A model generated the notes under the pieces. That model did not search any database, had not been told where the DNA came from, and saw only the letters and a list, made by a program, of their open reading frames with translations. Below, piece by piece: positions 1-6,734 of a stretch of 33,200 nt of DNA; within the stretch, counting starts at the first letter, position 1, and each line of letters starts with the position of its first letter. A program made the translations under genes and the position numbers. The stretch is from assembly GCA_023430975.1 (NCBI GenBank), contig JAEYYB010000160.1, positions 1 to 33,200 of the forward strand. The letters are read 5' to 3'. The stretch is from Bacillota bacterium. Its GTDB lineage: Bacteria > Bacillota > Clostridia > Acetivibrionales > DSM-2933.

Positions 1-46
1 ATTCCATGTGATGTTTAAATGTAAAATTATAGCCTGAAATTGTGAT

Positions 47-140
47 TTGCAATAATGTACATTTTGTACTTGCAATAATGTACAAAAATATTTTGCAATA
101 ATGTACAAAAAGTTCTTGCAAAAAACAGTATTGATGTACA
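47..140. mobile_element. Multi-repeat end of a probable IS21-type insertion sequence
   Basis: TTGCAATAATGTACA occurs exactly at 47-61, 70-84 and 93-107, a strict 23-bp period. A degenerate fourth copy starts with TTGCA at 116 and ends with TTGATGTACA at 131-140. Read on the minus strand, the block begins TGTACA and carries internal TGTACATTATTGCAA repeats. IS21-family elements have TG...CA tips with several internal transposase-binding repeats, so the element would lie to the left, outside the window, with its tip at about 140. No transposase is in view. Iterons of a replicon are the alternative. Confidence 0.4.
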
Positions 141-305
141 AAATGAAGGAAATGACAGAAGTTGACAGGGATGAGTATAAACGTAATAAAACTCTATGTA
201 ATAAAAAGTGATATGGCCATAGACTCTGATTTTATATATGCTAGTATAAAAGACTGATATGTTTTGTTAAAATATTAACAATGATGTAGTCATTTTATTT
301 TATCT

Positions 306-640
306 CTAAATTCCGAGTAGTTTTTCATAGTATTCAGTACTTATTATATCCGCAAGGTGTAAAAGTTTCACTTCGCAGGTGTTTAATCTTGATAAGAGTG
401 GTGAATGGTGAAATTCCACTATATTTATTATATCTTCACGTATATTCCATTTTCTACACAGCCAATCTCCGATATCCGCATGAGTCAGACCTCCTAGTAC
501 CGTTTTTTCCGCTACTATCTGATGAATACCTTTTAGCAATTTCGAAATAATTTCGTCAATCATTTCAGATAGACAAACATCCAAAATCGATATTCCTATA
601 TCATGTATCAATCCATAAGAAAACAGCTTATATTGTACAA
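306..640 (-). pseudogene. HDOD-domain protein, C-terminal fragment
   Basis: The reading frame carries the C-terminal half of an HDOD domain. It has a LIHDIG segment, then GGLTHADIGDWLCRKW and IVEFHHSP, matching the family pattern (HD-like LLHDIG, then G..HA..G..L...W, then I..HH). The only candidate start is a TTG at 611 that falls inside the conserved LIHDIG segment, and recognisable similarity begins only around 640, so the N-terminal half is missing. HDOD proteins are non-catalytic HD relatives in bacterial signalling. The gene probably decayed after rearrangement beside the IS-like end at 47-140. Positions 141-305 are AT-rich with no gene visible. Confidence 0.6.
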
Positions 641-687
641 AACTTAGGTAAATATAAAAAATTCTATAAGAAAATTAAAAAGAAAAT

Positions 688-819
688 TCAATCTTTAAAA
701 TGAGTTATACGAATTGGAAAAAAAGATAAAATTAAATAGAGTATAAATAATAATATTATTATTGTGATTATAGAAAGTAATAATTTTTGTATTATTCTTA
801 TAATGAATGTATTTTTCAT
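688..819 (-). CDS. 43-residue single-pass membrane peptide
   Basis: ATG at 819 is preceded by a good Shine-Dalgarno (GGAGGG, 824-829) at 4-5 nt and runs to TGA at 688. The product begins MKNTFIIRII, has one long Ile/Leu helix (about residues 4-35) and ends in a short basic tail (PIRITHFKD). Length and layout match the 43-residue peptide at 8043-8174 on the other side of the phage-like unit, though sequence similarity is only in general character. Function unknown; a small inovirus virion or membrane protein, or a toxin-like peptide, are possibilities. The strong ribosome-binding site is the main support. Confidence 0.5.
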   Translation of the reverse strand: MKNTFIIRIIQKLLLSIITIIILLFILYLILSFFPIRITHFKD

Positions 820-834
820 AAAACCCTCCATCTG

Positions 835-889
835 ATTACACGAAATTTTTATTTCGTTTAATCTACTGTAAATCTTTTTACCCCTTACC
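835..889. repeat. Left copy of the provirus-flanking direct repeat, with a palindrome
   Basis: Positions 846-889 share 18 identical bases (TTTTTATTTCGTTTAATC) and then CTTTTTACCCCT, with a diverged spacer between, with 7984-8026 in the same orientation. This left copy also forms a palindrome: CGAAAT (841-846), loop TTTT, ATTTCG (851-856), extending to 835-862 with one mismatch. The two copies are about 7.14 kb apart, close to a whole inovirus genome, so they may be attachment-site derived. The spacer mismatches make a simple recent att duplication uncertain. Confidence 0.5.
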
Positions 890-890
890 T

Positions 891-986
891 TTATAACAAT
901 TTTTCTGATTCCTTTAGTAATTCATAGACTAATCCTACAATCATTATAATTGATAAAATAGATATTAACAAATTTATTATATTCAT
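891..986 (-). CDS. 31-residue membrane peptide
   Basis: ATG at 986 opens a 31-codon frame ending in TAA at 891. The product begins MNIINLLISILS, has one hydrophobic helix to about residue 20 and a charged tail (ELLKESEKLL). An AAGG motif about 11 nt upstream overlaps the end of the gene at 993-1262, so it is probably translationally coupled to that gene. Such short single-helix proteins resemble gVII/gIX minor virion proteins of filamentous phages in architecture only; no sequence match is recognised. Confidence 0.4.
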   Translation of the reverse strand: MNIINLLISILSIIMIVGLVYELLKESEKLL

Positions 987-992
987 TTAATA

Positions 993-1262
993 TCATCCCT
1001 TCATAAGAATTTCTAAACTCTTTTTAATCTTTTCAAGTTCCTTTTTATAATAGCAAGTTTCACATTCAAAAAGTCTATCTTTAATACGTCGATTGCTGAT
1101 ATGATTCTCAATAAAGTTTTCACAGTATTGCGGTATGTAATAACGATTATAATTATTTCTTATATTAATACACTTGATGCAATGATCCAGACATTCAGTA
1201 TGATTAAGGCAATATCCACATCGGCACCAATAACAATTATAAAGTGGTATTTTATATGACAT
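993..1262 (-). CDS. Cys-rich small protein of the phage-like unit (89 aa)
   Basis: I start the gene at the ATG at 1262, which has AGGA 8 nt upstream; the frame stays open further upstream but overlaps the preceding gene. The product begins MSYKIPLYNCYWC and contains about ten cysteines in CxxC-like pairs (YCLNHTECLDHCIKC near residues 18-32, then QYCENF and FECETCYYKK), so a zinc-binding fold is likely. The C terminus is a Lys/Glu-rich helix. It overlaps the preceding gene by 11 nt, so translation is probably coupled. Function unknown; small zinc proteins next to rep genes often act in replication control or transcription, but that is a guess. Confidence 0.55.
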   Translation of the reverse strand: MSYKIPLYNCYWCRCGYCLNHTECLDHCIKCINIRNNYNRYYIPQYCENFIENHISNRRIKDRLFECETCYYKKELEKIKKSLEILMKG

Positions 1263-1443
1263 TTGAATTTTCCTGACTTCCCAGACGATTCGGACACCAT
1301 TTTGGACTTGTTTTGATTTCCTGTGAATCAATATTCCGACTTGCCTGGTGATTATAGCACCAATGCCAATAATTCTTACCACCAAATGACTTTTCCTTAT
1401 AATAAGATGAACATTCCTTACATTTAGGTACTTTAGTTCTCAT
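1252..1443 (-). CDS. Zinc-finger-like small protein (63 aa)
   Basis: ATG at 1443 follows a GGGGGTG ribosome-binding site at 6-8 nt. The short product has CKECSSYY near the N terminus, HWCYNH in the middle and SPKWCPNR near the C terminus: C-x2-C ... C-x2-H ... WCP. The PxWCP ending is common in small zinc-binding phage and plasmid proteins of Clostridia. It lies directly downstream of rep in the same operon and overlaps the next gene. No specific function is assigned. Confidence 0.6.
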   Translation of the reverse strand: MRTKVPKCKECSSYYKEKSFGGKNYWHWCYNHQASRNIDSQEIKTSPKWCPNRLGSQENSNVI

Positions 1444-1461
1444 AATAACACCCCCTGCACA

Positions 1462-2643
1462 CTAAGCTACATCTTCAATTTGACTCAAAATTTTATCAAC
1501 CTCTTCACTAACTGAATTATCAACATATTTATCAGATACAAAAGAAAAATCTTCAGGGACTATAGAAAACTGCTGCAAATTAACATTAGTAGTAGTCCAT
1601 GAAATACCTGATTCAATTAATAGTTTCCTATACTTATAATAAGTTCTCCTAGCTAAAGTTTCTTTTGTTTTCTCTTCACCGAACTGAACTAATTTAGTCC
1701 AAGTAGAATATAAACTGTTAGATAATTCCATACTATACAAATCACTTAATCTTTCCAAAACTAAATCACTACGTCTAACAATATCCATTTCGTTTTCATC
1801 CTCCTTAATTATTTTTTTTAGCTCGGAATCCCTAAATGATTCAAGTATCTTATCATCAAGCATAAAAACAAATACTTTGTCTGAACCAAATAATTCCTTG
1901 AGCTTTCTTAATTTTATTGAGCATTCAAAACGGATTATTCTCATAGATTTTTCTAAAAGAAGTTCGTACTTTTTATAAAGTAAAGCTAATTTATGCCTTA
2001 TTATATCTCCATTGTCAACACTATAACTTTTATCAACTTCACGCTTTATATATTTTTCAACCCTTTTAAAATCATGTTTTTTAAATTCAGGGCCCTTCCA
2101 GTAAAATTTATTTGTACAAGTAGAACCAGCAAACATCAAGGAAGTATCAAAAATTATAGGTTTTCTTCTAGTATAATAAGAATTTCTTAAATTTTCCATT
2201 ATCTTTTTACATATTACTTTAGCTTTACAATTAAATATTTTTGATACATCAATCTTTTCAACTTGCCAAATATCATAATATGGCAAATATATAGACATTG
2301 ATTTTTCAAGAAAATCAACCAAATAAGCAACTGATTTTTTTATATCTGTAGGGCCTCCATAAACATTATGATTCATCATTAACTTATGAAGAGAACATTC
2401 TACTTTAACATACCATGGTACCAAAATTTTTTCTGGAATTCCATTTTCATTTACCCATTCTGTATTATCTACTGTAATCCTTATTCTATAATCATAACTA
2501 CCTTCTAATTCACCTGATGTAAACTGATATAATATTTCTCCTGTTTCAAAATTAATACCTTCATATACATTACAAAAGGTTATAATCCTATCTTTTGTCT
2601 CAATATCTATCTCAGGAGATTTTAATACAATTGTGTCATACAT
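1462..2643 (-). CDS. Phage/plasmid replication initiation protein, gene II/X family
   Basis: A 393-residue protein beginning MYDTIVLKSPEI, as expected for gII/X-type Rep proteins of inoviruses and related rolling-circle replicons. Family-like blocks are VECSLHKLMMNHNVYGGPTD (about residues 80-100), the IWQVEKIDVS strand (about 145-155), TRRKPIIFDTSLMFAG and FYWKGPEFKKHD (about 180-195). The last is the 'F..K..E...H' block typical of this family. Such proteins nick the plus origin through a tyrosine and stay on the 5' end; I cannot assign the catalytic tyrosine by eye. The hairpin-rich stretch just upstream (2677-2796) is the natural origin candidate. GGAGG sits about 12 nt before the ATG, a rather long spacing. 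Confidence 0.8.
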   Translation of the reverse strand: MYDTIVLKSPEIDIETKDRIITFCNVYEGINFETGEILYQFTSGELEGSYDYRIRITVDNTEWVNENGIPEKILVPWYVKVECSLHKLMMNHNVYGGPTDIKKSVAYLVDFLEKSMSIYLPYYDIWQVEKIDVSKIFNCKAKVICKKIMENLRNSYYTRRKPIIFDTSLMFAGSTCTNKFYWKGPEFKKHDFKRVEKYIKREVDKSYSVDNGDIIRHKLALLYKKYELLLEKSMRIIRFECSIKLRKLKELFGSDKVFVFMLDDKILESFRDSELKKIIKEDENEMDIVRRSDLVLERLSDLYSMELSNSLYSTWTKLVQFGEEKTKETLARRTYYKYRKLLIESGISWTTTNVNLQQFSIVPEDFSFVSDKYVDNSVSEEVDKILSQIEDVA

Positions 2644-2676
2644 AGATTTTAAAAACCTCCATTATTATTTTAATTT

Positions 2677-2796
2677 GTGCATCCACGTGCACACTCGTCG
2701 GGTGTTACATAGACCCGACGGAAAAATCATTCTATTTTTGTAAGTGACAAATTGCAAAGGCGGGCAGCTTCGCAAAGCCCGCCTATTTTGCAATTT
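2677..2796. other. Intergenic hairpin cluster, candidate phage replication origin / packaging signal
   Basis: Between zot and rep are three dyads. GTGC at 2677-2680 pairs with GCAC at 2689-2692. CGTCGGGT at 2696-2703 pairs with ACCCGACG at 2713-2720 around a 9-nt loop. The third is long: AAATTGCAAA-GGCGGGC (2749-2765) against GCCCGCC-TAT-TTTGCAATTT (2777-2796), 17 pairs with a 3-nt bulge, reaching into the end of zot. Filamentous phages keep origins and the packaging hairpin in an intergenic region upstream of gene II, which fits. The third hairpin may also act as a terminator, although its T tract is interrupted. Confidence 0.55.
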
Positions 2797-3601
2797 GCAT
2801 CCTCTCTACCATCTTGTCTGTATTATACAATTTATAATCCTTGTCGCTTGCAACAATAGATATTGTATATAACCTATTTAATCTAAGCTTTAACTTATTA
2901 TCTTGATACTTTTCATAAACATCCTTATGATAAAAATGATATTTAAACCATCTATCTAAACCAAGAACATTTTCACAAACTACTATTTTATCGCAGTTTT
3001 CTCTAAGCTGTATTGACATACGTGCAAAAACTGGACTTGTTCCAAATACAGCAAGTTTACGTTTTCTGGACTGAGTTATAAGCCATAATAAATCTAAAGG
3101 GAAATCTTTGAAATTTGTACTGGTAAAACTACTATGTAATTCGTCAAAAATTACTATGCTTTTATAGGGCAAATTCATTAAGTCCTGCCACTTATATATA
3201 TATCCATTTGCAATTTTACATGTAAAATTTGTATAAATATGATAATCAGGATGTTTAAGCTTTAATTTATGTGCAAATTTTATAGCACCTAACGTTTTAC
3301 CTTCCCCAAAATAACCTGTGAAGCAGTATATACCAAACAATTTAAATCGGTCTTTACCCCTCAAAACATCAATAATAAGCCATTTTAATAATTCAAATGG
3401 TTTACTATATGTATTATCTCTTATAGCTTTAAATTTGTGCTTTCTTGACCATGACTTAGACTTGTTTTTATAGTTTAACTTTTTTTTATGTAATATCTTT
3501 ATGGTTTCAATATAAAACATTACAATTGAAAACAATAGTAACATAAGCAGCACATATAATAAATTTAATAAAATATCTATTATAAAACCTAAAATAAACA
3601 T
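2783..3601 (-). CDS. Zot/gI-like phage assembly ATPase
   Basis: A 272-residue membrane ATPase that would drive extrusion of the filament through the cell envelope. An N-terminal membrane helix (about residues 4-32) precedes a basic stretch and a P-loop domain. Walker A is GYFGEGKT (residues 96-103) and Walker B is SIVIFDELH (about 148-156). A TQSRKRKLAVFGTSP segment follows near residues 176-190, where Zot proteins have their sensor/arginine region. Gram-negative Zot proteins usually have the membrane helix after the ATPase domain; the N-terminal placement here is notable. The gene follows gVI-like with a 91-bp gap holding a large cruciform, and precedes the putative origin. Confidence 0.85.
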   Translation of the reverse strand: MFILGFIIDILLNLLYVLLMLLLFSIVMFYIETIKILHKKKLNYKNKSKSWSRKHKFKAIRDNTYSKPFELLKWLIIDVLRGKDRFKLFGIYCFTGYFGEGKTLGAIKFAHKLKLKHPDYHIYTNFTCKIANGYIYKWQDLMNLPYKSIVIFDELHSSFTSTNFKDFPLDLLWLITQSRKRKLAVFGTSPVFARMSIQLRENCDKIVVCENVLGLDRWFKYHFYHKDVYEKYQDNKLKLRLNRLYTISIVASDKDYKLYNTDKMVERMQIAK

Positions 3602-3626
3602 AATAAAATACCTCCATTTTAAACTT

Positions 3627-3690
3627 TGTATCTCAATTATTTATCTACAGAAACGTGATCACGTTCACTGGCTTTTTATTTTGAGATACA
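3627..3690. repeat. Nested inverted repeat between gVI-like gene and zot
   Basis: TGTATCTCAA (3627-3636) and TTGAGATACA (3681-3690) are perfect inverted 10-mers. Nested between them is a perfect 14-bp palindrome, AACGTGATCACGTT (3652-3665). The zot ribosome-binding site (GGAGG) lies just downstream on the minus strand. It could be a transcript-processing hairpin, an operator, or a packaging/origin element of the single-stranded genome. Confidence 0.6.
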
Positions 3691-3692
3691 TT

Positions 3693-3995
3693 TCAACCTC
3701 TGACAAGTTTAATTATCCATTGAACTATACGAAACATTAACATACTAATATCAAAACTTAACATAACCGTCCAACACAACACCATCACATCAATAGGCAA
3801 AATATAATTTGCATTATTTAGAAGGTTAATAATAATAGTAATTGCATTATCAATTTTTTGAGTAAACTCTGGTGATACACCAATTACTGGCAAAAGTGAA
3901 GAAATTAACCCAACTACAAAAGTTAAAATTGTATTCATTAAAGACATAAATATATCTTTAAGTTTACTTAAAACGAAATCACTTATAAAATCCAT
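3693..3995 (-). CDS. Inovirus minor coat protein, gVI-like
   Basis: A 100-residue, almost entirely hydrophobic protein with three membrane segments: about 15-40 (MNTILTFVVGLISSLLPVIG), 50-65 and 68-95. It ends in an RIVQWIIKLVRG tail. Size, three-helix topology and position between the adsorption-protein gene and zot match gVI, which caps the virion end together with gIII. The start has AGGGGG about 8 nt upstream, and the gene sits 5 nt after the stop of the adsorption-protein gene, so the two are coupled. The assignment rests on synteny and topology, not sequence identity. Confidence 0.7.
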   Translation of the reverse strand: MDFISDFVLSKLKDIFMSLMNTILTFVVGLISSLLPVIGVSPEFTQKIDNAITIIINLLNNANYILPIDVMVLCWTVMLSFDISMLMFRIVQWIIKLVRG

Positions 3996-3999
3996 TTTA

Positions 4000-5529
4000 T
4001 CAACCCCCTAAAGGTTCTTTAGGCGTCAATCTCTCACGAAATGAACCTATAGTAAACCATATAAACAAAGCACCTAGAACAGAACGAAACCAAGTAACTA
4101 TACCTATTCCAATAAATTTAATATCATCATTCAAAAGTGCAAAATCTAATATCTTAGTTTCTTTATCTTCAAAATTATTACCAGTATGAAAACGGTCTGA
4201 AATAGGTTTTGTAAGTTTATACAAATTTACTGATACAACTGGTGGAACTGGTGATGTTTTTAATTCTTTCAACCTATACAAAGAACCAATTAATCCAACA
4301 GGCATTTTTTTGTATACTTCATCGGTAACACTAGGCCATTTAATTCCTGCCCCTGGAGGTTCAATTATTGGCATTGGAGTATAATTATTACTTGTTGGTG
4401 CAGGAGATTTATAAGGCATAGGTGTTTTTGTTGGTGTAGGTGTAAAATTATTTGTAGGTGTAGGACTTGTTATAAATATAGGAATTCCATCATTGTAAAA
4501 CCATACATGATTATCTTCATAAATTAAATTTATTTCTGGTTCTTCATAAAATAAACCATCAAAAATTTCATATGGTTTTTCATCTACAAAACCAAAAATA
4601 TCATGTAATAAATCGATATCATGTAAACCATGAGGAAAAACAGATGTATAAATATTATCACAATAAGATAATTTTTGATATTTTAAAGTATAGCCAGAAG
4701 TGCTTATTATCTTTAATGGTAACTCTGCATGTTGACCATTTGTAGTTTTAAAATCCTTTTCTTTATTTACAAAATTATAATATAACCAATGTATTTGCTC
4801 AGGGAGACATTCCATTGGAGATTGAAAATTAAATTGATAAACAAAATCATCAAAATATCGTTTATGTGGATTTTTGTAAGGACCATGACTTAAAAAAGAA
4901 CGAGATAAAGATAAACTTACATCTAATGTGTTATCATCCTTTAAACCCAAACCTATTACAAATGAACCATGTCCAGTACCTTGCTTAGATTTAGCATAAT
5001 CAAGAATTTTTTTTTGACCATCCATATTATCTTTATATGCAAGGACAAAATATTGCAAACCAATCATTTCCCAATATTTCTCTTCTGATAATAATAAATC
5101 AGTAAAATTATCATCTAATAATTCAATTTCGTCTCTAACATAATAATTTTCGTCTCCAATCATATTGGTATAATAAGATACATTACTATATCTAGATTCA
5201 TTATAGATTGTATAATTGCTAATAATTTTATTTCCCAAATCATTCCACTGTCCATTCCACTTCATTTGTTTCTCACAAAAAAGACCGCCATCAAATTCTA
5301 ATTTATATCCATATTGAAGTTTAGTTATATTTGGTTTTTTTAAATCACTATTAAAATAGTATACATCCCTTAATTCAATACCATTTTCATAAGCAGTGAA
5401 ATAAACATAATAAGGATATATTAATGTACTAGGATGTTCATTTATATTACCAATAGCATATAAATTTATTGGTATAAAATTAAAAATTAAAATTATAAAA
5501 AAAATTATAGAATTTATAATCCTTTTCAA
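4000..5529 (-). CDS. Adsorption (gIII-like) virion protein with Pro/Thr linker
   Basis: I place the start at the TTG at 5529: GGAGG lies 7 nt upstream, whereas the more upstream GTG at 5544 overlaps that motif. The 509-residue product has a signal peptide (basic KRIINS, then a hydrophobic core to about residue 25, ending NLYA) and a large non-conserved ectodomain. A Pro/Thr linker follows (SPTPTNNFTPTPTKTP, about residues 360-395), then one membrane helix near the C terminus (IVTWFRSVLGALFIWFTIG) and a short basic tail. This is gIII architecture: exported N domains that bind the host receptor, a flexible linker and a membrane anchor. The linker strongly resembles those of the host's cellulases and chitinase. 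The receptor is unknown. Confidence 0.7.
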   Translation of the reverse strand: MKRIINSIIFFIILIFNFIPINLYAIGNINEHPSTLIYPYYVYFTAYENGIELRDVYYFNSDLKKPNITKLQYGYKLEFDGGLFCEKQMKWNGQWNDLGNKIISNYTIYNESRYSNVSYYTNMIGDENYYVRDEIELLDDNFTDLLLSEEKYWEMIGLQYFVLAYKDNMDGQKKILDYAKSKQGTGHGSFVIGLGLKDDNTLDVSLSLSRSFLSHGPYKNPHKRYFDDFVYQFNFQSPMECLPEQIHWLYYNFVNKEKDFKTTNGQHAELPLKIISTSGYTLKYQKLSYCDNIYTSVFPHGLHDIDLLHDIFGFVDEKPYEIFDGLFYEEPEINLIYEDNHVWFYNDGIPIFITSPTPTNNFTPTPTKTPMPYKSPAPTSNNYTPMPIIEPPGAGIKWPSVTDEVYKKMPVGLIGSLYRLKELKTSPVPPVVSVNLYKLTKPISDRFHTGNNFEDKETKILDFALLNDDIKFIGIGIVTWFRSVLGALFIWFTIGSFRERLTPKEPLGG

Positions 5530-5549
5530 ATTAATCACCTCCACAGAAA

Positions 5550-5577
5550 TAAAAAAAGGTGGGGATTTAACCCCACC
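5550..5577 (-). terminator. Rho-independent terminator after the major coat gene
   Basis: On the minus strand, GGTGGGG, a 6-nt loop, CCCCACC and then seven T form a textbook terminator immediately after the major coat gene. Filamentous phages carry a strong terminator at this position (between gVIII and gIII), which keeps coat mRNA abundant and gIII expression low. Confidence 0.9.
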
Positions 5578-5587
5578 CCCTCTTGAA

Positions 5588-5884
5588 TTAACCTTTTATA
5601 CCTTTGCTAAATGCACGAGTAAACATTGAAAGTCCCTTATTAACAGTAGCCGGGAATATCCAAATCGCAAGCCTGATAGGTATAAGTATACCAAGAATAA
5701 CCGGAATAGTTACTTTGAGGTCTTCACCAAAGTGACTGACTATATTCATTGCAGTACTATCAACCAAAGATTTTCCCACATATGGAACATCTTCAGCGAA
5801 AGCAAAAACACCTAAACACATAACTACCGACATAACAGCAAACAACATTCCAAACAGTTTCTTTTTGCTAAATTTTTTGAACAT
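5588..5884 (-). CDS. Major coat protein precursor (gVIII-like)
   Basis: Start at the ATG at 5884, with GGAGG 7 nt upstream. The 98-residue preprotein has a basic N terminus (MFKKFSKKK), a hydrophobic core and a signal-peptidase site after AFA (residue 30). The mature chain of about 68 residues starts with acidic EDVPYVGK, continues into a hydrophobic helix (VTIPVILGILIPIRLAIWIF) and ends with basic FTRAFSKGIKG. The acidic-hydrophobic-basic order is that of a gVIII subunit, whose basic end contacts DNA. The arginine inside the helix is unusual. It is followed directly by the terminator at 5550-5577. Confidence 0.8.
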   Translation of the reverse strand: MFKKFSKKKLFGMLFAVMSVVMCLGVFAFAEDVPYVGKSLVDSTAMNIVSHFGEDLKVTIPVILGILIPIRLAIWIFPATVNKGLSMFTRAFSKGIKG

Positions 5885-5897
5885 ATTATTTCCTCCT

Positions 5898-6092
5898 CTA
5901 CCACCTATTTTTAATGGCACTTTTTAAATGATACATTATGTAATGTTTAACTATTAACCAAGCTGCAGTCCCAGCAATAGCCAAACCAATTACCCATAAT
6001 ATTACGGATAAATAAAGATTAGTTTGATAATCGTAATAACTGCCATATAAAGGGTTATAACTACCATAAACTGAATCTGTAACGGTATCCAT
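5898..6092 (-). CDS. Small membrane protein, possible minor coat (64 aa)
   Basis: It begins MDTVTDSVYGSYNPLYGSYY, an unusually Tyr/Ser-rich exterior segment, followed by one membrane helix (about residues 28-50, LSVILWVIGLAIAGTAAWLI) and a basic tail (KSAIKNRW). It has no signal peptide. It lies between the ssDNA-binding-like gene and the major coat gene, 2 nt from the former, where gVII/gIX-type minor coat proteins are found in filamentous phages. Assignment is by position and topology only. Confidence 0.55.
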   Translation of the reverse strand: MDTVTDSVYGSYNPLYGSYYDYQTNLYLSVILWVIGLAIAGTAAWLIVKHYIMYHLKSAIKNRW

Positions 6093-6094
6093 GA

Positions 6095-6400
6095 CTATAC
6101 CTCAGATAGTAATTCAAGTTTATCCAACTTGACCTGAAGTTTTCCTTTGACATTCTTAAATGAAAAAGTCATATAATAAAATGCTGGAACAACTGTAACT
6201 AAGCCGATTTTTTCAGTTGGAAGACTTTCTTTAACAACCTTAGTTCCTAAAGTGCCATCTTCGTTTAAAAGGGGTTTTAATGTATCTACTGGAATATACT
6301 CAATTGTATTACCTTCCCTCACTTCCCCTGTTCTTTCATCTGTCATGCTCCACTTGTTAGGATTGGCGAACGTTACAAGTCCGATTACCTTATTTTCCAT
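6095..6400 (-). CDS. Probable ssDNA-binding protein (gV-like)
   Basis: The ATG at 6400 (MENKVIGLVTF) is preferred over one at 6406, because GGAGG is 7 nt from the former and almost abuts the latter. The 101-residue protein is predicted mostly beta-stranded (VIGLVTFANP, TIEYIPVDTL, KIGLVTVVPAFYYMTFSF, GKLQVKLDKLELL), soluble and compact, as expected for an OB-fold gV protein that coats nascent single-stranded phage DNA. Its place, first in the structural block and just after the promoter-proximal zinc ribbon, supports this. I see no diagnostic motif, so the call rests on size, fold impression and synteny. Confidence 0.5.
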   Translation of the reverse strand: MENKVIGLVTFANPNKWSMTDERTGEVREGNTIEYIPVDTLKPLLNEDGTLGTKVVKESLPTEKIGLVTVVPAFYYMTFSFKNVKGKLQVKLDKLELLSEV

Positions 6401-6402
6401 GC

Positions 6403-6522
6403 TCATTCCTCCTCATCATCTTTATAATTACATTGTGTACAATGCCAAAATGCCTCTTCGTAAATTCCCATTGCGTTACATCCGATGTCAATCATTTGTG
6501 ACCCACAGTCAGGACAAATCAT
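6403..6522 (-). CDS. 39-residue zinc ribbon protein
   Basis: The frame is open to 6588, but the GGAGGGGG motif at 6528-6535 points to the ATG at 6522 (MICPDCGSQM). The product has CPDC and HCTQC pairs separated by about 26 residues, a classic zinc ribbon, and ends in acidic DDEEE. It is the first gene of the leftward phage operon, and its stop overlaps the ribosome-binding site of the ssDNA-binding-like gene. Likely a small regulatory or nucleic-acid-binding protein; function unknown. Confidence 0.65.
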   Translation of the reverse strand: MICPDCGSQMIDIGCNAMGIYEEAFWHCTQCNYKDDEEE

Positions 6523-6559
6523 TTCAACCCCCTCCATACCGAACAATTGTTCTAATATT

Positions 6560-6588
6560 ATTGTACTACTTGTGTAACCTATTAGCAA
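6560..6588 (-). promoter_or_regulatory. Promoter of the leftward phage operon
   Basis: On the minus strand, TTGCTA (6583-6588) and TACAAT (6560-6565) are separated by exactly 17 bp. The transcript would start near 6553, about 30 nt before the zinc-ribbon ATG, and would pass through the palindrome GAACAATTGTTC (6541-6552). Confidence 0.6.
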
Positions 6589-6614
6589 AACAGTTATTAC
6601 TACTTATGTAACCT
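6564..6614. promoter_or_regulatory. Two direct operator-like repeats over the phage promoter
   Basis: TACTACTTGTGTAACCT (6564-6580) and TACTACTTATGTAACCT (6598-6614) differ at one of 17 positions and lie 34 bp apart. The first fills the -35/-10 spacer of the leftward promoter and the second lies just upstream of the -35. The divergently encoded ribbon-helix-helix protein is the obvious candidate binder, since such proteins bind short direct repeats. The perfect palindrome GAACAATTGTTC at 6541-6552 is a further possible site. Confidence 0.6.
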
Positions 6615-6734
6615 TTTAGAAATACATTTAAATTGCGAAAAATTTTAAATTTAAATATTTTTTATTACATTTAAATTTAATTGTCTTACACTTTCTATTA
6701 TATTCCTGCAATACATTTAATGTCAATAGCGTTC

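Noticed and set aside
47..107. Possible CRISPR array from the evenly spaced 15-bp repeats
   Set aside because: Repeats are 15 bp with 8-bp spacers, far too short for CRISPR, and no cas genes are present.
846..889. A dif/Xer recombination site at the provirus border
   Set aside because: The repeat lacks the Firmicute dif arms (no TATAAT...ATTATGTAAA-type half-sites), so I do not call it dif despite the attractive inovirus-Xer precedent.
2749..2796. Ordinary rho-independent terminator after zot
   Set aside because: The stem is strong, but on the minus strand it is followed by TTTGCAATTTG rather than a T tract, and its lower half reads into the zot coding end; an origin or packaging role is at least as likely.
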